From Candidatus Neomicrothrix sp. UBA2974 (GTDB lineage: Bacteria > Actinomycetota > Acidimicrobiia > Acidimicrobiales > MedAcidi-G1), in contig DEAU01000028.1 in the NCBI GenBank assembly GCA_002348705.1, forward strand, positions 190,442-254,441: a stretch of DNA of 64,000 nucleotides, written 5' to 3'. How positions within the stretch are numbered: position 1 is the stretch's first letter; each line of letters starts with the position of its first letter. Under the pieces are notes generated by a model, which did no database searches, was not told where the DNA came from, and saw only the letters and a list, made by a program, of their open reading frames with translations. Positions 1 to 7,772 of the stretch are shown here, piece by piece. The position numbers and the translations under genes are program-made.

Positions 1-207
1 CAGCGGAGTAGGGGTGATGGCTGATACCACGACGTAGCGGGCGGCCAGTCTATCGGCCATTTCCTGTATGGCGTCGAGCTTGATCTTGGCGGCGCCTTCA
101 CCGTATGGCTCGAGACAGTCGGAGGGGATGCCCGCCTCGTCGGCGATTTCAGTGAGCGGACGGAGGTTAGCGCCGCGGGCAATTTCGAGGTCAGAGGGGA
201 ACGACAT
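1..207 (-). CDS. fhs: Formate-tetrahydrofolate ligase, N-terminal part (cut by window edge)
   Basis: Only the first 69 codons are in the window; the gene runs off the left edge. The ATG is at 207-205. The visible protein begins MSFPSDLEIARGANLRPLTE, and ends in a 'VVVSAITPTPL' strand, which in this family leads directly into the GEGKT nucleotide loop (that loop would lie just outside). The enzyme interconverts formate + ATP + THF with 10-formyl-THF. Here it would probably run toward formate and ATP, finishing the oxidation of methyl groups delivered by the upstream corrinoid operon. It is the last visible gene of the minus-strand mttB operon, separated from mttB by 199 bases. The identification rests on the N-terminal signature alone but is distinctive. 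Confidence 0.85.
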   Translation of the reverse strand, partial: MSFPSDLEIARGANLRPLTEIADEAGIPSDCLEPYGEGAAKIKLDAIQEMADRLAARYVVVSAITPTPL

Positions 208-406
208 GGTTCTTCTGGTTCTCCGGGTCTCTAGTGGGGATTTGCTCGATGAGCGGAGCCAAAGTCCGGTCGTGTCGACCGGGGGCCGCAGAGACGAAAC
301 GGGTCGACGGCTCCGGCGAGTGTAGTCAGACTAACGGCCGAGACCTACTGTGTGGAAAGAGCCATCAACCTCAGGAAACAGCGTCCCCTGATGGATCAAG
401 GCTTTC

Positions 407-1951
407 TCAGCCGAATTCGTCAGGAATAATTTCCTTTCGCCGGGCAATGAAGTCGAGCATGGCCTCATCGACCGCTTCGTCCAGAGGTGGTGGCTCGTAG
501 CCGGCGAGCATCCGCTTCCAGATGCCGTTGGCTCGCTGGGCGGCGTCCAGGCCTCCGTCTTCGGACCACTGTTCGTATGAGTCGTTGTTGGCTACATCGG
601 AGCGGGCGAATGCCGTCTCGAAGTTGGCCAAAGTGTGGGCGGTGCCGAGGAAATGTTGTCCGGGGCCGACCTCGCGAATGGCATCTAGGGCCATGCCGTT
701 CTCGGAGAGGTCAACCCCCCGTACGAAGGTGGCTGCCAGCGAACATTGATCGGCGTCGATGACGAACTTCTCGTAGCCCATGGTTAGCCCACCTTCAAGC
801 CAGCCGGCTGAGTGAAGCATGAAGTTCACGCCAGCCATTAGTGACGGGATGAACGTCGACATGGACTCGGATGCCGCCTGAGCGTCGGGCAGCTTCGAGC
901 CGCATAGGTTTCCTCCAGACCGGAATGGCACACCAAGTCGTCGGGCGAGGGCGGCGACCGTGTAGAGCACGAGTGCTGGCTCGGGGGTGCCGAAAGTAGG
1001 AGCGCCAGTCTGCATCGACATTGAGCTGGCAAATGAGCCGAACACCATGGGTGCCCCGGGGTTGACCAACTGAACGAAGGTCATGCCGGCCAGCGCCTCG
1101 GCCAGTGTCTGCGCAGCGACGCCCGCCACGGTCACTGGTGCCATTGCACCAGCCAGGATGAATGGACTCATCATGGTGGCTTGATTCGACCGAGCGTAGG
1201 TTTCTGCCGCGCCCAGCATGGTGGCATCCCAAGACATCGGGGATGAGGCATTGATCAGACTGGTCATGACCGTGTTCTGCTCGACGAACTCGTTGCCAAA
1301 CACCAACTTGGCGAGGTCGATCGAGTCCTGAGCCCGTTCGGCGGCGGTTACCGATCCCATGAATGGCTTGTCGCTGTACTTCAGGTGCGAATACACCATG
1401 TCGAGGTGTCTCTTGGAGACTGGGATGTCGACGGGTTCCACCACTGTTCCACCGGAGTGGTGCAGGCCGGGGTGCATGTAAGCCAACTTGACGAAATTTT
1501 GGAAGTCGTCGATGGTTGCGTAGCGGCGGCCCTCGTCGAGATCGTGGACGAACGGTGATCCATAGGCTGGGACGAGCACTGTGGCGTTTCCGCCAACCTG
1601 CACGTTCCGGGCCGGATTGCGGCCGTGTTGCACGTAAGTGGCTGGAGCCGAAGCCTGGATGACTTGACGGCACATTCCTCGGGGGAATCGGACGCGCTCA
1701 CCGTCGAGTTCCGCGCCAGCGTTGGCTAGAAGATCTAGAGCTGAGGGGTAGTCGCGAAAGTCGATGCCGATCTCAGAGAGAATCGTTTCCGCGACGTCCT
1801 CGATCGCTTCTAGTCCCTCATCGGAGACGACTTCGACGGGAAGCATCGTCCGGCTTAGGTAAGACACCGTCTCGGTTGCCGCTTCGGACCGCGCCGCCTG
1901 ACGAGCCGCTCTGCCACCGCCACGACGACCTCGGCGCGCCTCTTCACTCAC
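407..1951 (-). CDS. MttB-family (COG5598) corrinoid methyltransferase, non-pyrrolysine
   Basis: A 514-residue member of the trimethylamine methyltransferase superfamily, which moves a methyl group from a methylated amine or betaine to a Co(I) corrinoid protein. The N-terminus is Arg-rich and low complexity (residues 1-25), followed by the usual TIM-barrel sequence with 'PFILAGAMAPVTVAG' and 'AGWLEGGL' signatures. The reading frame is continuous with no internal TAG, so it lacks pyrrolysine, like MtgB, MtpB and MtcB, which act on quaternary amines. The GTG start is chosen because GAGGAGG lies 7 bases upstream; a nearby ATG (1958) is out of frame. Its operon supplies a corrinoid protein, methyl-THF transferase and activator. 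Glycine betaine is the likeliest substrate by context; carnitine, proline betaine or DMSP are alternatives. Confidence 0.88.
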   Translation of the reverse strand: MSEEARRGRRGGGRAARQAARSEAATETVSYLSRTMLPVEVVSDEGLEAIEDVAETILSEIGIDFRDYPSALDLLANAGAELDGERVRFPRGMCRQVIQASAPATYVQHGRNPARNVQVGGNATVLVPAYGSPFVHDLDEGRRYATIDDFQNFVKLAYMHPGLHHSGGTVVEPVDIPVSKRHLDMVYSHLKYSDKPFMGSVTAAERAQDSIDLAKLVFGNEFVEQNTVMTSLINASSPMSWDATMLGAAETYARSNQATMMSPFILAGAMAPVTVAGVAAQTLAEALAGMTFVQLVNPGAPMVFGSFASSMSMQTGAPTFGTPEPALVLYTVAALARRLGVPFRSGGNLCGSKLPDAQAASESMSTFIPSLMAGVNFMLHSAGWLEGGLTMGYEKFVIDADQCSLAATFVRGVDLSENGMALDAIREVGPGQHFLGTAHTLANFETAFARSDVANNDSYEQWSEDGGLDAAQRANGIWKRMLAGYEPPPLDEAVDEAMLDFIARRKEIIPDEFG

Positions 1952-2019
1952 TGTCCATCCTCCTCGGTCTTCCGCCCGTCAGTTGTGTTTTGCTCACTCT
2001 TTCTTCTCTCCCTCTCGTA

Positions 2020-4068
2020 TTACTTTGCTTTGCTACGGCGACGCCTTCGCCCTGGTCCGCTGATTGAGGTGGCGGGTCGATCGGGAAGCGAAAACTGGTT
2101 GGAGAGTTGGGGGTATTCGGCCGACCGGTGGGGAATGGCCATCGCGTCTACAAAGTGTGCTTGGAACGACGGTTCAAGTGCCGTTTCCACCTTCTCGATT
2201 GTTCTGACCACCTCGGCTATGGATCTGCGGGCCGCTCCCGACAGGAGAGCGATAGTCGCGCCGGCGCCTGCCGCGTTGCCGATGCTGTTCACCCGGTCTG
2301 GATCGCAGTCGGGGACCAAGCCCAGCACTGTGGCCCGGATCGTGTCGACGTGGCTCCCGAAGGCCCCGGCCAAGCTGATCTGGTCGAGTTGGTCTGTTCC
2401 CAAGTGATCTTGGAGAAGGCGGATGCCGGCGTAGAGAGCGGCTTTCGCCAACTGGATGGCGCGGACGTCGTTCTGGGTAACGAGGATCCGTTCGCCGTTT
2501 GGTGAGGGATCCAGTTCTGAGGGATCGAATAGGACGTAGGAGGATGTCCGACCGTCGGCCTCGATCCGTGACGAGGGTCGGGTGCCATCGCCGCCTATTA
2601 CCCCGTCGCTATTCATTAGTCCGGCAAGCCAGAGCTCTGCTACCACCTCTATGATCCCCGATCCGCAGATCCCGGTCACCCCGGAGACCGCAGCGGCTTT
2701 GGCGAACCCATCTTCGTTCGACCAAGCGTCCACTCCGATGATTCGGATTCGTGGATCGCCCGTAACTGGGTCTATGCGGACCCGCTCTATGGCTCCTAAG
2801 GTCGCGCGCTGGCCAGAACTGACTTGGGCCCCCTCGAAGGCGGGGCCAGTCGGACTTGAGGCAGCAAGTATGCGGCCTCCGCCGGCCAATACGATCTCAG
2901 CGTTGGTTCCTATGTCGACGATCAGCCGGATCTCGGCGCGGTTTTGCTGGTCGTCGGAACCCAGCCCTGTTGCCAGTAAGACGGCGGCGGTGTCGGCCCC
3001 CACGTGACCGGCTATGCACGGCAGCACGTGGACCCTTGCCGCCGGGTGAGTAGTGAGTTCAAGTTCGGTGGCCGGTAGATCGACCGCTTCATCGATGGCC
3101 AGATTGAAGGGCGCTTCACCTAGCGGGGTTGCGTCGTAGCCGAGGAACAGATGATGCATGACAGGGTTGCCGACCAGAACCAATTCCAACACCTCGTCGC
3201 GGTCGCCCCCTACTTTGTCGACTAGATCGTCAATCAGGTCGTTCAGGGCACCACGAACCGTGGCGGTCAAGTCGGCTTCGCCTCCGGGATTCATCATGAC
3301 GTACGAGATTCGGCTCATGAGGTCCTCGCCGAAGCGGATCTGCGGGTTCATGGTGCCTGCTGTGGCCAGCACGGCCCCGGTGGCTAGGTCACAGAGATGT
3401 CCAGCGATGGTCGTGGATCCGATGTCGACGGCCACGCCGAGGACCCGGTCCTGTAGGTCCGGCCAGGCGGCAACCACCTCGCGGCCATCCCTGATTGCCG
3501 CGGTTACTGTTCGGACGCCATCAGTCAGAAGCTGCCGGATTTCGCCGACCGCCCGCGCTGCCACGGTTAGATCGGCAAGTCCCCACTGGTCGGCGAGTGC
3601 GTTGACCAAAGCAGATTCGTTGATCGACTCCTCAAGCGCTGGTTCGGCTACCTCGACGAGGCGGAGTACCAGGACGGGGTCGAGTTCCACCTCGCCCAGA
3701 TCGACATCCTTTCGGACAACCTGACGGTGCACCTGGCTTTCGGCCGGGATGTCGACGACCAGGTCGCCGCGCACTTTGACAGCGCAACCAAGGCGACAGT
3801 GGTTGGACAGTGGGCGTCGGCCCCGGTAGTCGTTCTCGGTGGTGCCACGAGGAGACACATGCTCGGCCGTGGCTGTGATGCCGTGTTTGGGGAATTCACC
3901 GAACATGGGCTCGACTTGGCAGCGGCCACAGATGCCGCGACCTCCGCACACCGAGTCGAGGTCAACACCGAGGCTTCGAGCAGCTTCGAGTAGCGGAGTG
4001 TCGGAGGCAAACAAGCCTCGAAGCCCCGACGGTGAGAAGACGACGAGGTGATCGTCAGGTTCGCTCAC
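2020..4068 (-). CDS. ASKHA-domain corrinoid activation protein (RamA/RACo-like, DUF4445)
   Basis: A 682-residue protein with an N-terminal plant-type [2Fe-2S] ferredoxin domain (CGGRGICGRC at residues 41-50, further Cys at 91 and 95), a linker, and a large C-terminal ASKHA ATPase-like domain (VAVDIGSTTIAGH near 215, LIVDIGTNAEIVL near 390, LAGAFGSHVD near 590). In this family ATP-dependent reduction through the Fe-S cluster rescues corrinoid proteins that have oxidised to Co(II). It sits 40 bases after mtgA and 68 bases before mttB, as expected for a maintenance factor of the same methyl-transfer system. The C-terminus ends in a basic tail (GRRRRRSKAK). The start is GTG, without a strong Shine-Dalgarno sequence. 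Confidence 0.88.
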   Translation of the reverse strand: MSEPDDHLVVFSPSGLRGLFASDTPLLEAARSLGVDLDSVCGGRGICGRCQVEPMFGEFPKHGITATAEHVSPRGTTENDYRGRRPLSNHCRLGCAVKVRGDLVVDIPAESQVHRQVVRKDVDLGEVELDPVLVLRLVEVAEPALEESINESALVNALADQWGLADLTVAARAVGEIRQLLTDGVRTVTAAIRDGREVVAAWPDLQDRVLGVAVDIGSTTIAGHLCDLATGAVLATAGTMNPQIRFGEDLMSRISYVMMNPGGEADLTATVRGALNDLIDDLVDKVGGDRDEVLELVLVGNPVMHHLFLGYDATPLGEAPFNLAIDEAVDLPATELELTTHPAARVHVLPCIAGHVGADTAAVLLATGLGSDDQQNRAEIRLIVDIGTNAEIVLAGGGRILAASSPTGPAFEGAQVSSGQRATLGAIERVRIDPVTGDPRIRIIGVDAWSNEDGFAKAAAVSGVTGICGSGIIEVVAELWLAGLMNSDGVIGGDGTRPSSRIEADGRTSSYVLFDPSELDPSPNGERILVTQNDVRAIQLAKAALYAGIRLLQDHLGTDQLDQISLAGAFGSHVDTIRATVLGLVPDCDPDRVNSIGNAAGAGATIALLSGAARRSIAEVVRTIEKVETALEPSFQAHFVDAMAIPHRSAEYPQLSNQFSLPDRPATSISGPGRRRRRSKAK

Positions 4069-4108
4069 GATTCAGAGTCCCGCATGGCGATTCAGGGCGT
4101 CGACCGTC

Positions 4109-5005
4109 TCAGGATGGTCGTCGTCGACTGCCGCGGCGTTCTCGGCCGGCACCGGCAGCCGATGGCTCCCGATGCTCCCGAATCCAGACGGCGCAGTCGG
4201 CGTCGGCTCCGGTCAGCACGTCGGCCGCCCGGATGGCTGTCTTTACCTCAGGGTGCATGGGGTTCATGATGGCCGATGTCATCCCTTGGGTTATCGCCAT
4301 AGCTAGGAATGTGCCGGTCACCGCGTGGCGGTTGGGGAGACCGAAGCTGACGTTCGAGGCCCCACAGGTGGTGTTGACCTTTAGCTCTTCGCGAAGTCGG
4401 CGCACCAGGGTGAATACTTGCTGACCGGCGGTACCCATGGCACCGATGGGCATTACCAAAGGGTCGACGACCACGTCGCAGGCGGGTATGCCGTGGTCGG
4501 AGGCCCGGTCGACGATCTTCTTCGCCACTTCAAATCGCACATTCGGGTCCTCGGAGATCCCTGTGTCGTCGTTGGAGATTGCCACCACAGCAGCCTCGGC
4601 TTTTGCCACTATCGGCAGTACCCGTTCCAAGACCTCGTCTTCTCCGGTTACCGAGTTGACGAGAGGTTTGCCCTGGTAAGCGGTGATACCAGCCTCAAGA
4701 GCCTCGATGATCGACGAGTCGATAGCTAGAGGTACGTCTGTTACCGACTGCACCAACTTGATGGCGCGGGCGAGCAAGGCAGGCTCGTCAGCTAGCGGGA
4801 TACCGGCGTTCACGTCGAGCATTTGGGCGCCTGCTTCGACTTGAGCAATGGCGTCGGCCTCGACCCGGCTGAAGTCTCCAGCCTTCATCTCTTCGGCCAG
4901 CAGTTGACGGCCGGTGGGGTTGATGCGTTCGCCAATCATCACGAATGGTCGACCGAAGCCGATGGCCACCTCGCGTGTGGCCGAGCTGAGCACGGTGTCA
5001 GTCAT
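4109..5005 (-). CDS. mtgA: Methyltetrahydrofolate:corrinoid methyltransferase (MtgA-like)
   Basis: A 298-residue pterin-binding (DHPS-like) TIM barrel. It shows 'MIGERINPTGR' near residue 23, 'MLDVNAG' near 62 and 'LAIDSS' near 95, the characteristic pterin-binding positions of MeTr/MtgA/AcsE proteins. It would transfer the methyl group from methyl-Co(III) corrinoid to THF, giving methyl-THF. It lies between the small unknown protein and the activator gene. An ATG start with GGAG upstream is used. The last ~20 residues are Arg-rich and probably outside the barrel. Assignment to the amine/betaine branch rather than methionine synthesis rests on the neighbouring mttB, corrinoid protein and DUF1638. 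Confidence 0.87.
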   Translation of the reverse strand: MTDTVLSSATREVAIGFGRPFVMIGERINPTGRQLLAEEMKAGDFSRVEADAIAQVEAGAQMLDVNAGIPLADEPALLARAIKLVQSVTDVPLAIDSSIIEALEAGITAYQGKPLVNSVTGEDEVLERVLPIVAKAEAAVVAISNDDTGISEDPNVRFEVAKKIVDRASDHGIPACDVVVDPLVMPIGAMGTAGQQVFTLVRRLREELKVNTTCGASNVSFGLPNRHAVTGTFLAMAITQGMTSAIMNPMHPEVKTAIRAADVLTGADADCAVWIREHREPSAAGAGRERRGSRRRPS

Positions 5006-5059
5006 GTTGGTGGTTCTCCGGTTCGTGGGATGGCCGGCGTGCCGGGTTCTGGTCCTGTT

Positions 5060-5365
5060 CTAGATTGCTTCTTCTACGCCGCCGGACCGAACGAGGCGCT
5101 CAAGACGGTCTCGGTCGTATGCAGCGTTGATGCGGGTGATCTCAGTGGCTACTGCAGCCGCCAAGTCGCCAGCCAACTCGGCGGATTCGCGTCGCCATTG
5201 GGCGACGTAGGAGTCTGTATCGTCCAGGCCGGCCACCATGGCTGCTCGGTCGATCGCGTGCTGGAAGCGGGCGTCGAGCAGAGCCTTCTCGCGTGTTCGA
5301 CCCTGCTGGGCTGTGACCTGGGCGGGTATGTCCCGCCAGTAGATGGTAACTAGCTGGGCCGGCAT
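5060..5365 (-). CDS. Small conserved protein of corrinoid methylotrophy operons ('virulence factor' family)
   Basis: A 101-residue protein beginning MPAQLVTIYWRDIPAQV. From memory it matches a small family labelled 'virulence factor' (Pfam PF13769) that often sits beside DUF1638 and MtgA/MttB genes; nothing in this context suggests virulence. There is no membrane segment or signal peptide; the protein is mostly charged and helical ('ARFQHAIDRAAMVAG', 'YVAQWRRESAELAGD'). The ATG at 5365 is chosen because it is 4 bases after the DUF1638 stop with GAGGAG upstream; an in-frame start at 5437 would overlap DUF1638. Function is unknown; a role as accessory or assembly factor for the corrinoid system is inferred only from position. 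Confidence 0.75.
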   Translation of the reverse strand: MPAQLVTIYWRDIPAQVTAQQGRTREKALLDARFQHAIDRAAMVAGLDDTDSYVAQWRRESAELAGDLAAAVATEITRINAAYDRDRLERLVRSGGVEEAI

Positions 5366-5369
5366 GGGC

Positions 5370-6029
5370 TCAGTGGGCTCCTCTCGAGTTTGGATGATTG
5401 GGTGGAGGGCTAATGCGGATACCGGCGAGGACCGCACTTTCGAGATTCTTTAAGCCGGTGGGGCGATGTTCAAACTCCAGCCCCAGTTGGTTGGCGGCAG
5501 CCTGAGCTTGGTCTATGAGATCGGGATCGTTGGTCTGCGATAGATAAACGAGTCGGCGGTAGTTGCCGAAGACAGCCCCCAGCATTGCCGGATGAGTATC
5601 TAACCAGAAGGCTCTTATCACCAGACGGTCGAAGTGCTTCACCAGATAGTCGGTCAGAAAGAAGGTGCCCAACTCCTCAGCATGCAAGTCGGTGAAGGTT
5701 TGGCTGCCGGCCAGAAACTCGTAGCAATGGTCGCCGGGAAGTCTCTCGACTCCTAGCTCATCGCATACAGCGTCCAAGCGTCCACCGGTGCCACAGTCGG
5801 CGTAGCCCACGAAGATTCGGTCGTAACGTCCGTTGGCGTTGTGCAGGCGTGTCTCGACGGCCTCGGGGATGGCTTTGGGTGTGTTGTGCAGGGAGGCAGG
5901 TAGGCATTCAACGTCGACGTGGTCGAGGTGATTGGCCTCCACCAGCTGCAGTAATTCGCGGGCGAGAGCTCCACAGGCGACAATCAGTGTTCGCCCGCCC
6001 GACGCGGCGACGCCGGTGGGCTTGTGCAT
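5370..6029 (-). CDS. DUF1638 family protein
   Basis: A 219-residue protein with the DUF1638 layout: an N-terminal 'TLIVACGALARELL' strand-loop, 'RIFVGYADCGTGGRLDA' near residue 72, then 'GDHCYEFLAG'. Conserved Cys and His in these motifs could bind a metal or act on a thiol, but no activity is established that I know of. It begins 8 bases after the corrinoid-protein stop and ends 4 bases before the next gene, so it is translated as part of the methyl-transfer operon. DUF1638 genes are recurrent neighbours of MttB/MtgA/corrinoid sets, which argues for a role in handling the corrinoid or the methyl group. Confidence 0.85.
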   Translation of the reverse strand: MHKPTGVAASGGRTLIVACGALARELLQLVEANHLDHVDVECLPASLHNTPKAIPEAVETRLHNANGRYDRIFVGYADCGTGGRLDAVCDELGVERLPGDHCYEFLAGSQTFTDLHAEELGTFFLTDYLVKHFDRLVIRAFWLDTHPAMLGAVFGNYRRLVYLSQTNDPDLIDQAQAAANQLGLEFEHRPTGLKNLESAVLAGIRISPPPNHPNSRGAH

Positions 6030-6037
6030 GGATCCGG

Positions 6038-6742
6038 TCAGGCGGCGGCCCGGCGCTCGGCCACCAGTCGCGCTGCCGTCTCCGCTGCGACCGCTGCATC
6101 GCGACAGTAGGCATCTGCACCGATGGCCTCGCCGAATTCCTCGTTCAGTGGAGCACCGCCCACGATGACCGCGTATTCCTCACGAAGACTCTTTTCCTCA
6201 AGGGTGTCGATGACAACCTTCATGTACGGCATGGTTGTCGTGAGCAAGGCCGACATGCCGAGGATGTCGGGCTGGTGCTCATCTAGGGCACCAAGAAACT
6301 CCTCGACGTCAGTATTGATGCCCAAGTCGATGACCTCAAAGCCGGCACCCTCGAGCATCATTCCGACCAAGTTCTTTCCGATGTCGTGGATGTCGCCCTT
6401 GACGGTGCCAATGACCACCTTGCCGATTGGCTCGGCCCCGGTTTCGGCCAGAAGTGGACGGAGTATGGCCATGCCGGCCTTCATGGCGTTGGCGGCCAGA
6501 AGGACCTCGGGGACAAAAAGGATGCCGTCGCGGAAGTCGATTCCAACGATACGCATGCCCTCGACAAGGGCCTCGTTCAGGACACGACTGGCATCCCATC
6601 CGCGGGCAAGCAGAATGTTGGTTCCTTCTTCTATCTCCTCGGCTAGGCCGTCGTAGAGGTCATCGTGCATCTGAGCGGTGAGGTCCTCATCGTTCAGATC
6701 CGCTAGGACGATTTCTTCTTCGTTGGTGGTCTCTTCGGCCAT
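6038..6742 (-). CDS. mtgC: Corrinoid (B12-binding) methyl carrier protein, MtgC/MttC-like
   Basis: A 234-residue carrier that shuttles methyl groups between MttB and MtgA. A B12-binding helical cap (residues 20-100) precedes a Rossmann B12 domain with the base-off/His-on signature DIHDIG (residues 117-122, axial His119), Ser164 in 'MSALLTTTM', and Gly195-Gly196 in 'IVGGAPL'. The reading frame is open far upstream (to 7090), but the ATG at 6742 fits the family N-terminus and has GGAG upstream; the longer version would cross the divergent promoter region. It is the first gene of the minus-strand operon, facing the IclR regulator. It is the only corrinoid protein in the window, so both MttB proteins may share it. 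Confidence 0.9.
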   Translation of the reverse strand: MAEETTNEEEIVLADLNDEDLTAQMHDDLYDGLAEEIEEGTNILLARGWDASRVLNEALVEGMRIVGIDFRDGILFVPEVLLAANAMKAGMAILRPLLAETGAEPIGKVVIGTVKGDIHDIGKNLVGMMLEGAGFEVIDLGINTDVEEFLGALDEHQPDILGMSALLTTTMPYMKVVIDTLEEKSLREEYAVIVGGAPLNEEFGEAIGADAYCRDAAVAAETAARLVAERRAAA

Positions 6743-6860
6743 GGTGATGCGCTCCGTTGCGGACTTGGGGTCAAGGGACCCCGGTACAGCCTTTGATTGT
6801 CGAACGTCGGTATGTGATGGTCGCTTAGCCGCAACGCTAGCCCGGGTTGTGGCCACGTTC

Positions 6861-6895
6861 TTCCCGTATTGCGGGAAGTTCCTGTATTGTGGGAA
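6861..6895. promoter_or_regulatory. Two tandem palindromic operator-like sites (IclR type)
   Basis: In the 238-base divergent region between the corrinoid operon and an IclR gene there are two 17-base copies: TTCCCGTATTGCGGGAA (6861-6877) and TTCCTGTATTGTGGGAA (6879-6895). Each is an inverted repeat around the same TATTG core, and the copies differ only at two positions that are symmetric partners. The centres are 18 bases apart. The compensating changes support binding by a symmetric dimer; the adjacent IclR protein is the obvious candidate. The rest of 6743-6980 shows no other structure I can assign. Confidence 0.65.
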
Positions 6896-6980
6896 ATATA
6901 GCTGTCCTAGCTGAGGACGGTCCAGTCGAGCTTCCCGACGAGGTTGGCTAGCGGACAGCGGAGTTGGGTGGAGAAAATCA

Positions 6981-7733
6981 ATGCAGAGCGTGCAGAGCAT
7001 CGACCGGGCCTTTGCAATCCTTGAGGAACTGGCAGCGGATCCAGCGGGAATCAGCGAACTGTCGCGCCGGCTGGACCTGCCCACGAGCACCGTGGCGCGC
7101 CTACTGGCGACCTTGGAGGGCGTTGGTGCCGTGGATCGTCTTGAAAACGGAAGTGGTTATCGCATCGGATCCTCGTTGGTGACGATGGCCTCGAGCGTTG
7201 ACACCTCTCAAAGCCTTTTAGCCGTGGCCCAGGGAGCCATGGAGGATTTGGTCGAAATGGTGGCTGAGGCGGCAGGACTTTCTATCCCAGTCGGCTACGA
7301 CGTCCGGTACATCGGACAGATGGACTGCGCAAATTCCGTTCAGGTCCGGGATTGGACCGGCGTGAGTCTTCCAATGCATCTTGTGCCGTCCGGGATGGTG
7401 ATTCTTGCCCAATGGCCGGTTGCGGCCATCGACCGGTATCTCGATCGCAAGCTCGACCGCTACACCACGAAATCGGTAACTAGTCCGACCACGATCCGGA
7501 CTCGTCTGGCCGAGATCCGTGAGAAAGGTGTCTTTTGGATGGAAGGAGAGTTCTCTGAGGATGTCCGCTCTGTGGCGTCACCAATATTTGACTCCACCGG
7601 AACGGTGGTGGGTGCTTTGCATATTCACGGACCCAGTTACCGCTTTCCTCAGCCCACGCTTCAGAACATCGTCACCGAGCGGGTCCGGTTGACGGCTAGC
7701 AAGATTTCGGCCGATCTTGGATACGAGGCCTAG
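6981..7733 (+). CDS. IclR-family transcriptional regulator
   Basis: A 250-residue protein with an N-terminal winged helix-turn-helix (residues 5-65: 'SIDRAFAILEELA', 'ISELSRRLDLPTSTVARLLATLEG') and a C-terminal IclR effector-binding domain (about 80-245: 'GYDVRYIGQMDC', 'MHLVPSGMVILA', 'GVFWMEGEFSEDVRSVASPIF'). It is divergent from the corrinoid operon and faces two tandem palindromes, so it probably regulates that operon and itself in response to a methylated amine or derived metabolite. ATG at 6981 with GGTGGAG upstream. It converges with the SDR gene on the other strand. Confidence 0.9.
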   Translation: MQSVQSIDRAFAILEELAADPAGISELSRRLDLPTSTVARLLATLEGVGAVDRLENGSGYRIGSSLVTMASSVDTSQSLLAVAQGAMEDLVEMVAEAAGLSIPVGYDVRYIGQMDCANSVQVRDWTGVSLPMHLVPSGMVILAQWPVAAIDRYLDRKLDRYTTKSVTSPTTIRTRLAEIREKGVFWMEGEFSEDVRSVASPIFDSTGTVVGALHIHGPSYRFPQPTLQNIVTERVRLTASKISADLGYEA

Positions 7734-7772
7734 CCGCTCCGACCGTTCTGGTCTGCTCTTTCGGGTTCACCT

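Noticed and set aside
208..406. Inverted repeat GTCGACC/GGTCGAC between fhs and mttB as a terminator
   Set aside because: The loop is about 20 bases, no T-run follows, and continued transcription into fhs is more plausible.
407..1951. Pyrrolysine (TAG read-through) in the MttB genes
   Set aside because: Both MttB reading frames are continuous and full length with no internal TAG, and no pyl genes are seen.
6743..6980. Cobalamin riboswitch upstream of the corrinoid operon
   Set aside because: No B12-box-like conserved core was recognised; the structure present is explained by two protein-operator palindromes.
6743..7090. N-terminal extension of the corrinoid protein reading frame
   Set aside because: It would run through the palindromes and across the start of the divergent IclR gene, and lacks family similarity; the ATG at 6742 has a ribosome site.
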